A DNA stretch of 64,000 nucleotides from Hydrogenophaga sp. GTDB lineage: Bacteria > Pseudomonadota > Gammaproteobacteria > Burkholderiales > Burkholderiaceae_C. Position numbers and translations under genes: made by a program. Below are positions 8,217 through 19,461 of this stretch, one piece after another; positions within the stretch are counted from its first letter, which is position 1; the number at the start of each line of letters is the position of its first letter. The stretch is from the NCBI RefSeq assembly GCF_030373225.1, contig NZ_JAUCZG010000003.1:62001-126000 (forward strand), written 5' to 3'. Under the pieces are notes generated by a model. It made no database searches. It had not been told where the DNA came from and saw only the letters and a program-made list of their open reading frames with translations.

Positions 8217-9146
8217 TCAGAAGGGAGGCAAGCCGGCGGCCGATGCGGCGCTTTCAATCGGCACTGCAAAACCGATGCCAACAAAGGTGCGGTGGCTGGT
8301 GGGATTGAGGATGCCGGTGACGATGCCGATCACTTCGCCGTCCATGGTGACCAGCGGCCCACCGGAATTGCCGGGGTTGGCCGCGGCATCGAACTGGATC
8401 AGGTTGCCGATCTCCTGCACACCTTCGGGGGACTTGAAGGCGCGGTCGAAGCCGGAGATCACACCCGAGGACACCGAAGGACCGATGCCGAACGGAAAGC
8501 CCACCGCCACCACGTCTTCGCCAGGCACGAGGTCGTTGGTGGAGCGCATGGTGGCGGCGATGAGGTCGTCGGGAATGATCTGCGCCTGCAACACGGCCAG
8601 ATCGTTTTCCGGTTGGGCGCCACTCACGGTGGCGGGCGATTCGGAGCCGTCGGCGTAGACCACCCTGACGCTGCGGGCCGACTGCACCACGTGCAGGTTG
8701 GTCAGGATGATGCCCTTGTCGGTGATGACCACCCCGGTGCCCACGCCCTGCTCCACTTCCTTGCCCTCGCTGTCCTTGCCGTAAGACATGACGCGCACCA
8801 CGGCAGGCCGGATCTTCTCGGCGGCACGTGCAGCGCGCGAAGGCAGGTTCTGGGTGGTGAGGGTGCGCAGCACGGCGGCGTCGATGTCTTTCTGCGTGAG
8901 TGCGCGCGGGCCCATCACGCCGGCCTGCCACACGCTGGCGACGAGCAGGGCGGCGAGCAAGGCCATGGCCGACCACATGACGCGCGGGCTCACGGCGGCG
9001 CGCGATGCGCGCTGGCGCCAGCGCCCGAGCCGACCCACCGGCTTCGGTGCGTCGTCGGCCTCGACCGTCACCGGGTCGCCGGCGCCTGCACCCTGGGTGG
9101 GGAGGCCCGCCCGGCTGGACGGGCTGTACAAGGCAGGCTTTCGCAT
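8217..9146 (-). CDS. Membrane-anchored trypsin-like serine protease (HtrA/S1C type, no PDZ domain)
   Basis: Predicted periplasmic protease of 309 residues. An N-terminal cytoplasmic tail of about 55 residues leads into one membrane anchor (about 57-79) and then an S1C protease fold with an intact triad: His152 in LTNLHVV, Asp182 in ENDLAVL and Ser261 in NPGNSGGPL. The protein stops about 20 residues after the protease fold (IGFAVPIES), leaving no room for the PDZ domain that DegP-type proteins carry. The ATG at 9146 is preferred over the one at 9173 because AGGAG lies six bases upstream. It heads the MoxR operon. A separate two-PDZ DegP is encoded at 48269-49783. Confidence 0.85.
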   Translation of the reverse strand: MRKPALYSPSSRAGLPTQGAGAGDPVTVEADDAPKPVGRLGRWRQRASRAAVSPRVMWSAMALLAALLVASVWQAGVMGPRALTQKDIDAAVLRTLTTQNLPSRAARAAEKIRPAVVRVMSYGKDSEGKEVEQGVGTGVVITDKGIILTNLHVVQSARSVRVVYADGSESPATVSGAQPENDLAVLQAQIIPDDLIAATMRSTNDLVPGEDVVAVGFPFGIGPSVSSGVISGFDRAFKSPEGVQEIGNLIQFDAAANPGNSGGPLVTMDGEVIGIVTGILNPTSHRTFVGIGFAVPIESAASAAGLPPF

Positions 9147-9198
9147 GACGGCTCCTGGTGCGGCTGGAAACACATCATGCCGTTTTGCGGCATTCGGC

Positions 9199-12099
9199 TC
9201 AAGCGCTCAACAATTGCCTGAGCACGTAGGGGAGGATTCCGCCTTCGCGGTAGTAGCTCACCTCCACCGGCGTGTCGATGCGAAGCGTCACCGTGACGGA
9301 CTGGCTCGAACCATCGGTGCGCGTGATCACGAGTTGCGCATCACTTTGGGGCGTGAGCTCGGGGTGCGGCAGCACATCGATCGTTTCATCCCCCCGCAGC
9401 CCCAGGCTTTGCCAGGAGTCGCCGGCCTTGAACTGCAGCGGCAGCACGCCCATGCCCACCAGGTTGGAGCGGTGGATGCGCTCGAAGCTGCGTGCCACCA
9501 CCGCCTTGATGCCCAGCAACTGCGTGCCCTTGGCGGCCCAGTCGCGGCTGGAACCGGTGCCGTACTCCTCGCCGGCAAAGATCACGGTGGGCACCCTGGC
9601 GGTCTGGTAACGCATGGCAGCGTCGAAGATGCTCATCTTCTGGCCGTGGCCTGTGCCTTCCTGCTGGTAGAGCGTCCAGCCGCCCTCCTCGATCGTGCCA
9701 TCGGCTGCGGCGGCGAGCATCAGGTTCTTGATGCGCACGTTGGCAAAGGTGCCGCGCATCATCACATCGTGGTGACCCCGGCGCGCGCCGTAGCTGTTGA
9801 AGTCGGCCTTGAGCACGCCGCGCGCCAGCAGCCACTGACCCGCCGGCGAGTTCTCGGCGATGTTGCCCGCCGGCGAGATGTGGTCGGTGGTGATGGAGTC
9901 GCCGAACAAGGCCATCACGCGCGCGCCACGAACGGCGGGCGGCTCGGTGGCGGCAGGCAGGGCCAGCTCGAACGATTCAAAGAACGGCGGCTCGGCGATG
10001 TAGGAGCTCTCTGGCCAGGTGTAGGTGTTGCCGCTCACGCCCTTGATGCGCTCCCACAGCTTGCCGGGCTCGGTCTTCACGCGTGCATAGTTCTCGCGGT
10101 AGGCGCGCCCGTTCATGGCGAACTTCATCAGGTCGTAGATCTCGTCGCTGGAGGGCCAGATGTCGCCCAGGTACACCGGCTTGCCACCTTTGCCTTTGCC
10201 CAGAGGCTCGGTCATGAGGTCGGTCATCACGTTGCCGGCGATGGCGTACGCCACCACCAGTGGCGGGCTGGCCAGGAAATTGGCCTTGATGTTGGGGTGG
10301 ATGCGGGCCTCGAAGTTCCGGTTGCCCGAAAGCACCGCAGCGCAGATCAGGTCGTTGCTGGTGATGACCTCGTTGAGTTCGGCGGTGAGGTCGCCAGAAT
10401 TGCCGATGCAGGTGGTGCAGCCGTAACCCGCGACCGCGAAGCCGAGCTTCTCCAGGTAGGGCAGCAGGCCGGTCTGCGTGAGGTATTCGGTGACGATGCG
10501 CGAGCCGGGGGCGAGCGAGGTCTTGATGTGGGGCTTGACCTTCAGGCCGGCCTCGACCGCCTTCCTGGCCAGCAAGCCGGCGGCCAGCAGCACCCCCGGG
10601 TTGGAAGTGTTGGTGCAGCTGGTAATGGCTGCGATCAGCACGTCGCCGTTGCCGATGCTCAGCTTGCTGCCTTTGCTCGCTGCGGGGGGCGCGGCCTCGG
10701 CGGTGACCACCGCGGGTTTGTTGGCCTCCATCTCGGCCACGAAGCGCGGCGCACCCGCTGGCGTGGGCCGGGGCTCGCCGGACGCCACCGTGTCCACCTC
10801 GTCACCGGTGTGCGGCTGGTGGCGCGTGTGCAGCAGCGCGGCGGGCCGGTTGAAGCCGTTTTGCGCGTTGGGCTTGCTGAACAGCTCGGCGAACTGGCTG
10901 GCCACCTGGCCCAGCTCGATGCGGTCCTGCGGGCGCTTGGGGCCAGCCAGGCTGGGCGTGACCTTGCCAAGGTCCAACGTCACCACCTGCGAATAGTTGA
11001 TCTCGCCAGCCTTGATGGAAGCACCCGGCGCTCCCGGCACACCGAAGATGCCCTGCGCGCGGAAATAAGCCTCGAACGCCTCGATCTCCGCCTTGCTGCG
11101 GCCGGTGCCGCGGAAGTAATCCAGCGTCTTGTTGTCCACCGGAAAGAAACCCATGGTGGCGCCGTACTCGGGTGCCATGTTGGCGATGGTCGCGCGGTCG
11201 GGCAGGGCCAGCGAGGCCGTGCCCTCGCCGAAAAATTCGACGAACTTGCCCACCACCTTGTGCTGCCTGAGGATCTCGGTGACCGTGAGCACCAGGTCGG
11301 TCGCGGTCACGCCTTCGCGCAGGCGCCCGGTGAGCTCGAACCCCACCACATCGGGCATGAGGAAATACACCGGCTGGCCCAGCATGGCGGCCTCGGCCTC
11401 GATGCCGCCCACGCCCCAACCCACCACGCCAATGCCGTTGATCATCGTGGTGTGGCTGTCGGTGCCCACCAGCGTGTCGGGGTAGTACAGGCCGCCCTTC
11501 ATGTGCACACCGCGCGCCAGGTACTCCAGGTTGACCTGGTGCACGATGCCGAAGCCCGGGGGCACCACACCGAAGGTGTCGAAGGCCTGCATGCCCCACT
11601 TCATGAACTGGTAGCGCTCGTTGTTGCGCTGGAATTCCAGCTTCATGTTGAGATCGAGCGCACCCTTGGTGCCGAAGTGGTCGACCATGACCGAGTGGTC
11701 GACCACCAGATCCACCGGCACCAGCGGCTCGATCTTCTTCGGGTCCCGTCCCAGGCGCGCAGCCACGCTGCGCATGGCGGCCAGATCGGCCAGCAGCGGC
11801 ACACCGGTGAAGTCCTGAAGCACCACGCGCGCCACGGTGAACGGGATCTCCTGCGTGCGTTCGCCGTTGGGCGTCCACCGGGCGAGCTGGGCCACGTGTT
11901 CGGGCATCACACGTTCGCCATCGCAGTGGCGCAGCACGCTCTCGAGCACGATGCGCAGCGACACCGGCAGACGCTTGAGTTCGGGGAACTGTCTGGCGAG
12001 GGCCGGCAGCGAATACAGGCGCCCGCTCTTGCCCGATGCGGTCTTGAAGGTCTTGACGGTGTTGGCAAACGGGTGCGCAAAGCGGGCGGATGGGGCCAT
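9199..12099 (-). CDS. acnA: Aconitate hydratase A
   Basis: Interconverts citrate and isocitrate in the TCA cycle; the AcnA type also acts as an iron-responsive RNA-binding protein in some bacteria. The three [4Fe-4S] cysteines are present: Cys495 in TSCTNTSNP, and Cys561 and Cys564 in [12 protein letters not shown]. At 966 residues it is about 75 longer than the E. coli enzyme; most of the excess is a Pro/Ala/Thr-rich segment at roughly residues 421-478, just before the first cluster cysteine. It is a single-gene unit with a 160-base leader region upstream. A second aconitase (acnB) lies 3.7 kb away, and leuC is a third family member in this window. Confidence 0.96.
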   Translation of the reverse strand: MAPSARFAHPFANTVKTFKTASGKSGRLYSLPALARQFPELKRLPVSLRIVLESVLRHCDGERVMPEHVAQLARWTPNGERTQEIPFTVARVVLQDFTGVPLLADLAAMRSVAARLGRDPKKIEPLVPVDLVVDHSVMVDHFGTKGALDLNMKLEFQRNNERYQFMKWGMQAFDTFGVVPPGFGIVHQVNLEYLARGVHMKGGLYYPDTLVGTDSHTTMINGIGVVGWGVGGIEAEAAMLGQPVYFLMPDVVGFELTGRLREGVTATDLVLTVTEILRQHKVVGKFVEFFGEGTASLALPDRATIANMAPEYGATMGFFPVDNKTLDYFRGTGRSKAEIEAFEAYFRAQGIFGVPGAPGASIKAGEINYSQVVTLDLGKVTPSLAGPKRPQDRIELGQVASQFAELFSKPNAQNGFNRPAALLHTRHQPHTGDEVDTVASGEPRPTPAGAPRFVAEMEANKPAVVTAEAAPPAASKGSKLSIGNGDVLIAAITSCTNTSNPGVLLAAGLLARKAVEAGLKVKPHIKTSLAPGSRIVTEYLTQTGLLPYLEKLGFAVAGYGCTTCIGNSGDLTAELNEVITSNDLICAAVLSGNRNFEARIHPNIKANFLASPPLVVAYAIAGNVMTDLMTEPLGKGKGGKPVYLGDIWPSSDEIYDLMKFAMNGRAYRENYARVKTEPGKLWERIKGVSGNTYTWPESSYIAEPPFFESFELALPAATEPPAVRGARVMALFGDSITTDHISPAGNIAENSPAGQWLLARGVLKADFNSYGARRGHHDVMMRGTFANVRIKNLMLAAAADGTIEEGGWTLYQQEGTGHGQKMSIFDAAMRYQTARVPTVIFAGEEYGTGSSRDWAAKGTQLLGIKAVVARSFERIHRSNLVGMGVLPLQFKAGDSWQSLGLRGDETIDVLPHPELTPQSDAQLVITRTDGSSQSVTVTLRIDTPVEVSYYREGGILPYVLRQLLSA

Positions 12100-12194
12100 G
12101 AATATCTCCAGGTGAGGGCGAGCGGGACGAAATCATTCTGTCAGCAGCACGGTTGCCCACGCTGACAGTGGTGAATTGCCCGCCAGCAAGGCAC

Positions 12195-12226
12195 GAAGCC
12201 CCCACAGGTGGACCTGTGGAGGCTTC
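12195..12226 (-). terminator. Strong hairpin downstream of the DUF3309 gene
   Basis: Near-perfect inverted repeat GAAGCC-C-CCACAGGT / ACCTGTGG-A-GGCTTC around a GG loop. On the minus strand it follows the DUF3309 stop by about 37 bases and precedes acnA. There is no clear T-run, so it may work as a Rho-dependent or partial terminator, or protect the RNA 3' end. Confidence 0.55.
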
Positions 12227-12262
12227 TTGAAAACGCAGTCACCCGCTGGGGTGACGGGGGTG

Positions 12263-12421
12263 TCAGAGTCTGCCGGTCAGCAGCAAGACCACCACGATGA
12301 TCAGGATGACGCCGAGCACGCCGCTGGGGCCGTAGCCCCAGCTGCGGCTGTGGTTCCAGCTGGGCACCACGCCCAACAGCATCAAGACCAGCACGATCAA
12401 GAGAATCGTTCCAATGCTCAT
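12263..12421 (-). CDS. DUF3309 small membrane protein
   Basis: A 52-residue protein starting MSIGTILLIVLVLM and ending VVVLLLTGRL, with two hydrophobic segments (about 3-19 and 35-48) around the family's centre PSWNHSRSWGYGPSG. This is the standard DUF3309 pattern; function unknown. GGAG lies six bases before the ATG. The gene follows the collagen-like lipoprotein by 30 bases on the same strand, so they probably share a transcript. Such mini-proteins are widespread in Proteobacteria and often linked to envelope or stress genes, but no role is proven. Confidence 0.85.
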   Translation of the reverse strand: MSIGTILLIVLVLMLLGVVPSWNHSRSWGYGPSGVLGVILIIVVVLLLTGRL

Positions 12422-12451
12422 GTTGTTCTCCAGTGCAGGTTCGGTTGCCGA

Positions 12452-13132
<681 letters not shown>

Positions 13133-14290
13133 ATGAAAACCCGTCACGCCCTCAGCGCACTGACCCTCGCCACCCTCTCGCTCGTCGCCACTTCGGCCTC
13201 CGCTCAATACCAGGAACCTGGTTTCTTCTACGGCGGCGTGTCCGCTGGTGAAGCCCGCGCCAAGGTGGATGAAGCCGCTGTGGCCAATGGCGCGCTGGGT
13301 GCCTTCGGCCCCGCCTCCAACTTCAGCAGCGACGAAAAAGACACCGGCTACAAGCTCTTCGGTGGCTACCAGTTCAACCGCAACATCGCGGTTGAAGGTG
13401 GCTACTTCGATCTGGGCAAGTCGACTTTCTCGTCCACGACCCTCGGCGGCCCGTTCAACAACGAAACGCGCATGCGCGGCCTGAACCTTGACCTGGTCGG
13501 CACGCTGCCGATCACCGAGCGTTTCTCGGTGCTGGGTCGCGTTGGCGTGGCCATGGGCCGCACCCGCGCTTCGTTCAGTGGCGCTGGCGCCACCGCCGCC
13601 GGCGTGCAAGACCGCAACGACACCAAGGCCAACGCCAAAGTGGGTCTGGGCGTTCAATACGAACTGAGCCGCTCGCTGTGGTTGCGCACCGAACTCGAGC
13701 GCTATCGGGTCAACAACGGCGTGAACGGCCGCACCAACGTCGACATGCTGACGGTGGGCCTGGTGTTCCCGTTGAACCGCGCACCCGCACAGCCCGCCTA
13801 CGTGGCCGCAGCACCTGCGCCTTACGTGGCACCGGCACCGGCTCCCGCACCGATCGTGCAGGCACCAGCGCCCGCACCGGCACCCATGCCCGCACCGGCA
13901 CCCGTGCCCCAGCGCGTGAGCATGTCTGCCGAGTCGCTGTTCGGTTTCGACGCGTCTGCCGTGAAGCCCGAAGGCCGCGCCGAGCTCGACAAGTTCGCCC
14001 GTGACCTCTCCAGCGCCAACTACCAGACCGTGACCGTCGAAGGCCACACCGACCGCCTCGGCTCGGACGCCTACAACCAGAAGCTGTCGGAAGAGCGTGC
14101 CAACGCTGTCAAGAACTACCTCGTGACCAGCGGTCGCCTGGACGGCTCGAAGATCTCGGCCGTGGGCAAGGGCGAATCCATGCCCGTGACCAAGGCGGAA
14201 GACTGCAAGGGCAACCAGCGCACCGCCGCGCTGGTGGCCTGCCTGCAGCCCGATCGCCGCGTTGACGTGGAAGTGACCGGCACACGCTGA
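13133..14290 (+). CDS. OmpA-family outer-membrane protein
   Basis: A 385-residue envelope protein. A classical signal peptide ends near SASAQ, followed by an N-terminal eight-strand-type beta barrel (PF13505-like) to about residue 220. A Pro/Ala linker (about 221-260) follows, then a C-terminal OmpA domain with FGFDASAVKPEG, TVEGHTDRLGS and LSEERANAVKNYL, the peptidoglycan-binding motif set. It would tie the outer membrane to the cell wall. Single-gene unit: divergent control region upstream and a strong terminator downstream. Confidence 0.92.
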   Translation: MKTRHALSALTLATLSLVATSASAQYQEPGFFYGGVSAGEARAKVDEAAVANGALGAFGPASNFSSDEKDTGYKLFGGYQFNRNIAVEGGYFDLGKSTFSSTTLGGPFNNETRMRGLNLDLVGTLPITERFSVLGRVGVAMGRTRASFSGAGATAAGVQDRNDTKANAKVGLGVQYELSRSLWLRTELERYRVNNGVNGRTNVDMLTVGLVFPLNRAPAQPAYVAAAPAPYVAPAPAPAPIVQAPAPAPAPMPAPAPVPQRVSMSAESLFGFDASAVKPEGRAELDKFARDLSSANYQTVTVEGHTDRLGSDAYNQKLSEERANAVKNYLVTSGRLDGSKISAVGKGESMPVTKAEDCKGNQRTAALVACLQPDRRVDVEVTGTR

Positions 14291-14312
14291 TCGTTCCCTG
14301 TCTTCGGACAAG

Positions 14313-14339
14313 AAAAAGGCGGCCTTCGGGCCGCTTTTT
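14313..14339. terminator. Bidirectional intrinsic terminator after the OmpA gene
   Basis: GCGGCC-TTCG-GGCCGC stem flanked by five A on the left and five T on the right. It lies between the OmpA stop and the convergent membrane-protein gene, so it can serve both. Confidence 0.9.
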
Positions 14340-14354
14340 CATGGGCTGTGCCCA

Positions 14355-14780
14355 TCAGGCCGCCAGCACCCGGGGCGGGAGCCTGGCCAGGCCGCGCCAT
14401 CCCGTCCATTGCAGTTCGGCCAGCAGGAATACCACCACCGCCTGCATCAGCAGATAGCCCAGGCCCAGCGGCGTGGGGGAGACAGCGCCGCCGAATGCGA
14501 GCCAAAGACAGGCCAGCGCCCAGGCGAGGTTGAGCAGCACGATCGCCATCAAGGGCGCGCGCGGCGGCAGGGCCTGCAGCGCGAGCCAGCCCGCCAGCGC
14601 CACGAAGGCAACGATGGCCATGCCGGAAGCCTGCAACAGCCCGGCGGGCAGGCCCAGCCAGGTCGAGAGCGTTGGCGCCAGCAGAAGGTGCAGGGCAGCG
14701 GTGGCGGCGCCCGAGAGCGCATCGAATGCCAGCACACGGCGCAGCACGGCGGGCGAACCCAGGCGGGACAGGTCGAACAT
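14355..14780 (-). CDS. Four-helix integral membrane protein, unknown function
   Basis: A 141-residue hydrophobic protein with four likely membrane helices (around 22-42, 50-70, 74-96 and 103-122) separated by short loops. It resembles small uncharacterised inner-membrane proteins; I cannot name a family. The ATG at 14780 is chosen over the longer frame because AAGGAG lies six bases upstream. It is divergent from the regulator gene at 14884, about 100 bases away, which suggests the regulator may control it. Confidence 0.7.
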   Translation of the reverse strand: MFDLSRLGSPAVLRRVLAFDALSGAATAALHLLLAPTLSTWLGLPAGLLQASGMAIVAFVALAGWLALQALPPRAPLMAIVLLNLAWALACLWLAFGGAVSPTPLGLGYLLMQAVVVFLLAELQWTGWRGLARLPPRVLAA

Positions 14781-14883
14781 GGCGAACTCCTTGGGGTGGT
14801 TGAAGAACCCCGATGCTGTGCCTGCCGGCGCAGGGCGTCGATGACCTCGCAGGTCATGGTGGGGCCGCCCTGGGCGACCTACC

Positions 14884-15717
14884 ATGCGGGTCATGAACAC
14901 GCCTGCCCTCCCCCACCGAAGCACCCCACCCGTGACATTCGGCGACCACCTGCGTCACTGGCGCCGGCGCCGGCGCTTCAGCCAGATGGACCTCGCGCAC
15001 GTGGCCGAGGTCTCGGCACGCCACCTGAGTTGCGTGGAGACCGGCCGCGCGAGCCCGAGCCGCGAGATGGTGCTGCGCCTGGTCGAGCGCCTGGACGTGC
15101 CCCTGCGCGAGCGCAACGACTGGCTGGTGGCAGCGGGCTTTGCGCCGATGTACCGCGCGCGGCCTCTGGACGATCCCGAGATGGCCTCGGCACGGGACGC
15201 CGTCCAGCGCATCCTCGACTGCCACGCGCCCTGGCCCGCGCTGGCGATGGACCGCCACTGGAACCTGGTGATGCACAACCGCCTGGTGCCGCTGCTCATC
15301 GCCGGTGCTGCACCCGAGCTGCTGCAGGGCCAGGTGAACGTGCTGCGCCTGAGCCTGCACCCGCAAGGCCTGGCGCCCCGCATCGCCAACCTGCGGCAAT
15401 GGCGCGAGCACCTGTTCGAACGCCTGCGCCAGCAGATCCGCGCCACCGGCGACGCGGCGCTGATGGCCCTGCTGAAGGAACTCCAGGCGTTCCCGGATGT
15501 GTCGGGCACGCAGGCCGTGGCCCTGCCCGGCGAACACCCGGGCGTGCTCATGCCGTTTCAGTTCCAGACCGAACACGGTGCGCTGCAACTGGTGAGCACC
15601 ACCACGGTGTTCGGCTCACCGGTCGACATCACGTTGCAGGAGCTGGCGCTGGAGACCTTCTTTCCTGCCGATGAGGCCAGTGCCCGGCTGTTGCGCGCGC
15701 TGGCGGCGCAAGGATGA
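14884..15717 (+). CDS. Helix-turn-helix regulator with MmyB-like ligand-binding domain
   Basis: Transcription regulator of 277 residues. An N-terminal XRE-type helix-turn-helix spans about residues 19-75 (MDLAHVAEVSARHLSCVETG), followed by an MmyB-like PAS-related domain that starts around WPALAMDRHWNLVMHN and in relatives binds a lipid ligand. A second ATG at 14893 is equally possible. The divergent membrane-protein gene is the likely target. Relatives often regulate neighbouring short-chain dehydrogenase or membrane genes; the ligand here is unknown. Confidence 0.85.
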   Translation: MRVMNTPALPHRSTPPVTFGDHLRHWRRRRRFSQMDLAHVAEVSARHLSCVETGRASPSREMVLRLVERLDVPLRERNDWLVAAGFAPMYRARPLDDPEMASARDAVQRILDCHAPWPALAMDRHWNLVMHNRLVPLLIAGAAPELLQGQVNVLRLSLHPQGLAPRIANLRQWREHLFERLRQQIRATGDAALMALLKELQAFPDVSGTQAVALPGEHPGVLMPFQFQTEHGALQLVSTTTVFGSPVDITLQELALETFFPADEASARLLRALAAQG

Positions 15718-15747
15718 AAAAAGCCGCTGCGGTCGCAGCGGCTTTCA
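15717..15747. terminator. Bidirectional intrinsic terminator between the regulator gene and acnB
   Basis: AAGCCGCTGC-GGTC-GCAGCGGCTT at 15721-15744, a perfect ten-base stem, preceded by an A-run. It starts at the regulator's stop codon and lies 37 bases past the acnB stop on the other strand. Confidence 0.9.
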
Positions 15748-15780
15748 ACGTTCAAGGCGCCGACGCTGCGACGCGAGCGA

Positions 15781-18378
15781 TCACACCGTTTTGGCGGTGT
15801 CCGCGTACTCTTCGATCTGGTCGAAGTTCAGGTACTTGTAGATCTGGCTGCCGTCCTTGTTGATCACGCCCATGTCGGCCTGGTACTCGGCGACGGTGGG
15901 AATGCGACCCAGCTTGGAGGCAATCGCCGCCAGCTCGGCCGAAGCCAGGTACACGTTGGTGTTCTTGCCCAGGCGGTTGGGGAAGTTGCGCGTGGAAGTC
16001 GAAACCACGGTGGCGCCTTCACGCACCTGCGCCTGGTTGCCCATGCACAGCGAGCAGCCAGGCATTTCGGTGCGCGCACCGGCGGTGCCGAACACGCCGT
16101 AATGGCCTTCCTTGGTCAACTCGGCCGCGTCCATCTTGGTCGGTGGAGCGATCCAGAGCTTCACCGGAATGTCGCGCTTGCCTTCGAGCAGCTTGGAGGC
16201 TGCCCGGAAGTGGCCGATGTTGGTCATGCACGAACCGATGAACACCTCGTCGATCTTGGCGCCGGCCACTTCGCTCAGCAGCCGGGCGTCGTCGGGATCG
16301 TTCGGGCAGCACAGCACGGGTTCGGTGAGGTCGGCCAGGTCGATTTCGATCACGGCCGCGTACTCGGCGTCCTTGTCGGCTTCGAGCAGGCTCGGGTTGG
16401 CCAGCCAGGCCTCGACCTTCTCGATGCGGCGCGCGAGCGTGCGTGCGTCGGCGTATCCGTCGGCGATCATGTTCTTCATCAGCACCACGTTGCTGGTGAG
16501 GTATTCCTTGATCGGCTCGGGGTTGAGCTTCACCGTGCAACCAGCGGCCGAGCGTTCGGCCGACGCGTCGGAGAGCTCGAACGCCTGCTCCACCTTCAGA
16601 TCGGGCAGGCCTTCGATCTCCAGGATGCGGCCGGAGAACACGTTCTTCTTGCCGGCCTTGGCCACGGTCAGCAGGCCGGCGCGAATGGCATACAGCGGGA
16701 TCGCGTGCACGAGGTCGCGCAGCGTGATGCCGGGCTGCATCTGGCCCTTGAAGCGCACCAGCACCGATTCAGGCATGTCCAGCGGCATCACGCCGGTGGC
16801 CGCACCAAACGCCACCAGACCGGAGCCGGCAGGGAAGCTGATGCCGATCGGAAAACGCGTGTGCGAATCACCACCGGTGCCCACGGTGTCGGGCAGCAGC
16901 AGGCGGTTGAGCCAGCTGTGGATCACACCGTCTCCAGGGCGCAGGGCCACGCCGCCGCGGTTGCTGATGAAGGCTGGCAGCTCGCGGTGGGTCTTCACGT
17001 CCACGGGTTTGGGGTAGGCGGCCGTGTGGCAGAAGCTCTGCATCACCAGGTCGGCACTGAAGCCCAGGCAGGCCAGGTCTTTCAGTTCGTCGCGGGTCAT
17101 GGGGCCGGTGGTGTCCTGGCTGCCGACGGTGGTCATGCGTGGCTCGCAGTAGGTGCCCGGGCGCACGCCCTGGCCTTCGGGCAGACCCACCGCGCGGCCC
17201 ACCATCTTTTGCGCCAGCGTGTAGCCGGCCTTGGTCGCCACGGGCGTGGTCGGCAGGCGGAACAGCGTGGAGGCGGGCAGGCCCAGGAACTCGCGCGCCT
17301 TGGCGGTGAGAGAGCGGCCGATGATCAGGTTGATGCGGCCGCCGGCGCGCACTTCGTCGAACAGCACGTCGCTCTTGAGCTTGAACTCGACCACCGTCTC
17401 GCCGTTGCGCACGATCTTGCCGTCGTAGGGCATCACGTCGACGACGTCGCCCATCTCGAGTTTGCTCACGTCGACTTCGATCGGCAGCGAGCCCGAGTCT
17501 TCCTGCGTGTTGAAAAAGATCGGCGCGATCTTGCCGCCCAGCGTCACGCCACCAAAGCGCTTGTTGGGCACGAAGGGAATGTCTTGCCCCGTGGCCCAGA
17601 TCACCGAGTTGGTGGCCGACTTGCGGCTGGAGCCGGTGCCCACCACGTCGCCCACGTAGGCCACCAGATGGCCCTTTTTCTTCAGGTCTTCAATGAACTG
17701 CATCGGGCCGCGCTTGCCGTCTTCTTCGGGCTTGAAGGCCGCGCCTTCGCGCGTGTTCTTCAGCATGGCCAGGTAGTGCAGCGGAATGTCGGGGCGGCTC
17801 CAGGCGTCGGGCGCTGGAGAAAGGTCGTCGGTGTTGGTCTCGCCGGGCACCTTGAACACGGTCACGGTGATCGACTTCGGCACTTCGGGGCGCGTGGTGA
17901 ACCACTCCGCGTTGGCCCAGCTCTCGATCACTTCTTTCGCCTTGGCGTTGCCGGCCTTGGCCTTCGCCGCCACGTCGTTGAAGAAGTCGAACATCAGCAG
18001 CGTCTTCTTCAGGCCTTCGGCTGCAACCGCGGCCACGTCTTCCTGGTCGAGCAGGTCGATCAGCGGGTGCACGTTGTAGCCACCCACCATGGTGCCCAAC
18101 AGCTCGGTGGCCTTGGCCTTGGAAACAAGACCCACGGCGATGTCGCCATGCGCCACGGCGGCCAGGAAGCTGGCCTTGACCTTGGCGGCGTCGTCCACGC
18201 CCGGCGGCACGCGGTGCGTGAGCAGGTCCAGCAGAAACGCGTCTTCCCCGGCCGGCGGCGCCTTGACCAGTTCGATCAGGTCGGCAACCTGCTTCGCATC
18301 GAGCGGCAGCGGCGGAATGCCCAGGGCCGCGCGTTCGGCGGTGTGGGCGCGGTAGTCGGTGAGAAAGGTGTTGGACAT
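15781..18378 (-). CDS. acnB: Aconitate hydratase B
   Basis: The main TCA-cycle aconitase (citrate to isocitrate through cis-aconitate), 865 residues as expected for AcnB. The AcnB-specific N-terminal helical domain ([17 protein letters not shown]) precedes the swivel domain, and the cluster cysteines are in [10 protein letters not shown] and [10 protein letters not shown] near the C terminus. It starts 66 bases after the CitE-like gene stop on the same strand, and so is likely the last gene of an mdh / CitE-like / acnB unit. AcnB is usually the growth-phase enzyme and AcnA the stress form. Confidence 0.97.
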   Translation of the reverse strand: MSNTFLTDYRAHTAERAALGIPPLPLDAKQVADLIELVKAPPAGEDAFLLDLLTHRVPPGVDDAAKVKASFLAAVAHGDIAVGLVSKAKATELLGTMVGGYNVHPLIDLLDQEDVAAVAAEGLKKTLLMFDFFNDVAAKAKAGNAKAKEVIESWANAEWFTTRPEVPKSITVTVFKVPGETNTDDLSPAPDAWSRPDIPLHYLAMLKNTREGAAFKPEEDGKRGPMQFIEDLKKKGHLVAYVGDVVGTGSSRKSATNSVIWATGQDIPFVPNKRFGGVTLGGKIAPIFFNTQEDSGSLPIEVDVSKLEMGDVVDVMPYDGKIVRNGETVVEFKLKSDVLFDEVRAGGRINLIIGRSLTAKAREFLGLPASTLFRLPTTPVATKAGYTLAQKMVGRAVGLPEGQGVRPGTYCEPRMTTVGSQDTTGPMTRDELKDLACLGFSADLVMQSFCHTAAYPKPVDVKTHRELPAFISNRGGVALRPGDGVIHSWLNRLLLPDTVGTGGDSHTRFPIGISFPAGSGLVAFGAATGVMPLDMPESVLVRFKGQMQPGITLRDLVHAIPLYAIRAGLLTVAKAGKKNVFSGRILEIEGLPDLKVEQAFELSDASAERSAAGCTVKLNPEPIKEYLTSNVVLMKNMIADGYADARTLARRIEKVEAWLANPSLLEADKDAEYAAVIEIDLADLTEPVLCCPNDPDDARLLSEVAGAKIDEVFIGSCMTNIGHFRAASKLLEGKRDIPVKLWIAPPTKMDAAELTKEGHYGVFGTAGARTEMPGCSLCMGNQAQVREGATVVSTSTRNFPNRLGKNTNVYLASAELAAIASKLGRIPTVAEYQADMGVINKDGSQIYKYLNFDQIEEYADTAKTV

Positions 18379-18444
18379 GGCGTTCTCCAGTGGGAAGGGA
18401 TGTTCGTGGGAATCAGGAAACAGATGTGAACGAGGCGAACAAGC

Positions 18445-19443
18445 TCAATGCCGCGCCTCGACGGGCTCGTTGAAAAACGGCTGCACAGCCTCAGGCAGCG
18501 GCAGGCCGGTGTGGTGCGCGCGCTCCAGCACCTGCCAGTAATAGCGGTAGCTCGCGCGGTCGTGCAGGCGACCTTCGAACTGCACCGGCGCCCAGTCGGC
18601 TGCCATGGCGCACTCGATGAGGGCCGCGGCGGTGTCGACCTCGCGCGCCAATGGCGCAAACGCGGCAAGGATGGGCCGGATCTGGTCGGGATGGATGCTC
18701 CACATGCGGGTGTAGCCCAGTTCGCGGGCTGCTGTGCGTGCGGCGTTCTGCAGCGCGGCGAGGTCCTTGAATTCGGTGACAACGCAGTGCGAGGGCACCT
18801 TGCCGTGCGCGTGGCAGGCCGAGGCGATGGCCAGCTTGGCCCGCAGCACCAGCGGGTGGCTGAACTGGCCCGCCACGCTCATGCCGTCTGCAGGGATGGC
18901 CCCACCGTGCGCGGACACGAAGTCCATCAGGCCGAAGCTCAGGCTTTGCACGCGGGGGTGGGCGGCGATGTCGAAGGCACGGTGCACCGCGGCGGGTGAC
19001 TCGATGAGCACATGCAGCGGCAGTGCCGATGCGCCCGCGGCATCGAGTGCGGCCACGGCGCGCTGCACATCGGCCACCGACTCCACCTTGGGCACCATCA
19101 GGTGTGCCAGATGCTCTGCCGCGCGTCCGGCGATGGTGGCCACGTCGGCATCGAACGCCGGATGGTCCACCGGGTGTACGCGAACCGCGACACGCGCATC
19201 GACCGCAGCGGCCTGGGCCAGTTCGGTGACGAGCAAGGCATGTTCGGCCTCGCCGCCCACCGGGGCGCCGTCTTCGCAGTCGAGCGTCACGTCGAACACG
19301 CAGGTGCCGAACTCCTCGGCCATCTCGGCCTGCAGCGCGAGGCTCTTCCTCATCCGCGCCTCCACCCCGCTGTAGTGGTCACAGACCGGCAGCGCGAACG
19401 CGCCGGCCTGAGCCCCGAGCAGAATGGAACGTGGATGGGTCAC
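18445..19443 (-). CDS. HpcH/HpaI-family CoA-ester lyase (CitE-like)
   Basis: A 332-residue TIM-barrel lyase of the citrate-lyase beta-subunit-like family. Landmarks are an acidic metal/substrate site in [11 protein letters not shown], the MVPKVES strand, and [12 protein letters not shown]. Stand-alone CitE-like proteins cleave or form malyl-CoA, citramalyl-CoA or related thioesters; no citrate-lyase alpha or acyl-carrier subunit (citF, citD) is present, so this is not a citrate lyase complex. The start appears to be a GTG at 19443. It sits between mdh and acnB in a TCA-cycle unit. Its substrate is undetermined. Confidence 0.82.
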   Translation of the reverse strand: MTHPRSILLGAQAGAFALPVCDHYSGVEARMRKSLALQAEMAEEFGTCVFDVTLDCEDGAPVGGEAEHALLVTELAQAAAVDARVAVRVHPVDHPAFDADVATIAGRAAEHLAHLMVPKVESVADVQRAVAALDAAGASALPLHVLIESPAAVHRAFDIAAHPRVQSLSFGLMDFVSAHGGAIPADGMSVAGQFSHPLVLRAKLAIASACHAHGKVPSHCVVTEFKDLAALQNAARTAARELGYTRMWSIHPDQIRPILAAFAPLAREVDTAAALIECAMAADWAPVQFEGRLHDRASYRYYWQVLERAHHTGLPLPEAVQPFFNEPVEARH

Positions 19444-19461
19444 TTCGCGGTCACCAGCCGT

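Noticed and set aside
16102-18429. 775-residue open frame opposite acnB
   Set aside because: A GC-rich shadow of acnB; repeats of HGR-type residues and no ribosome site.
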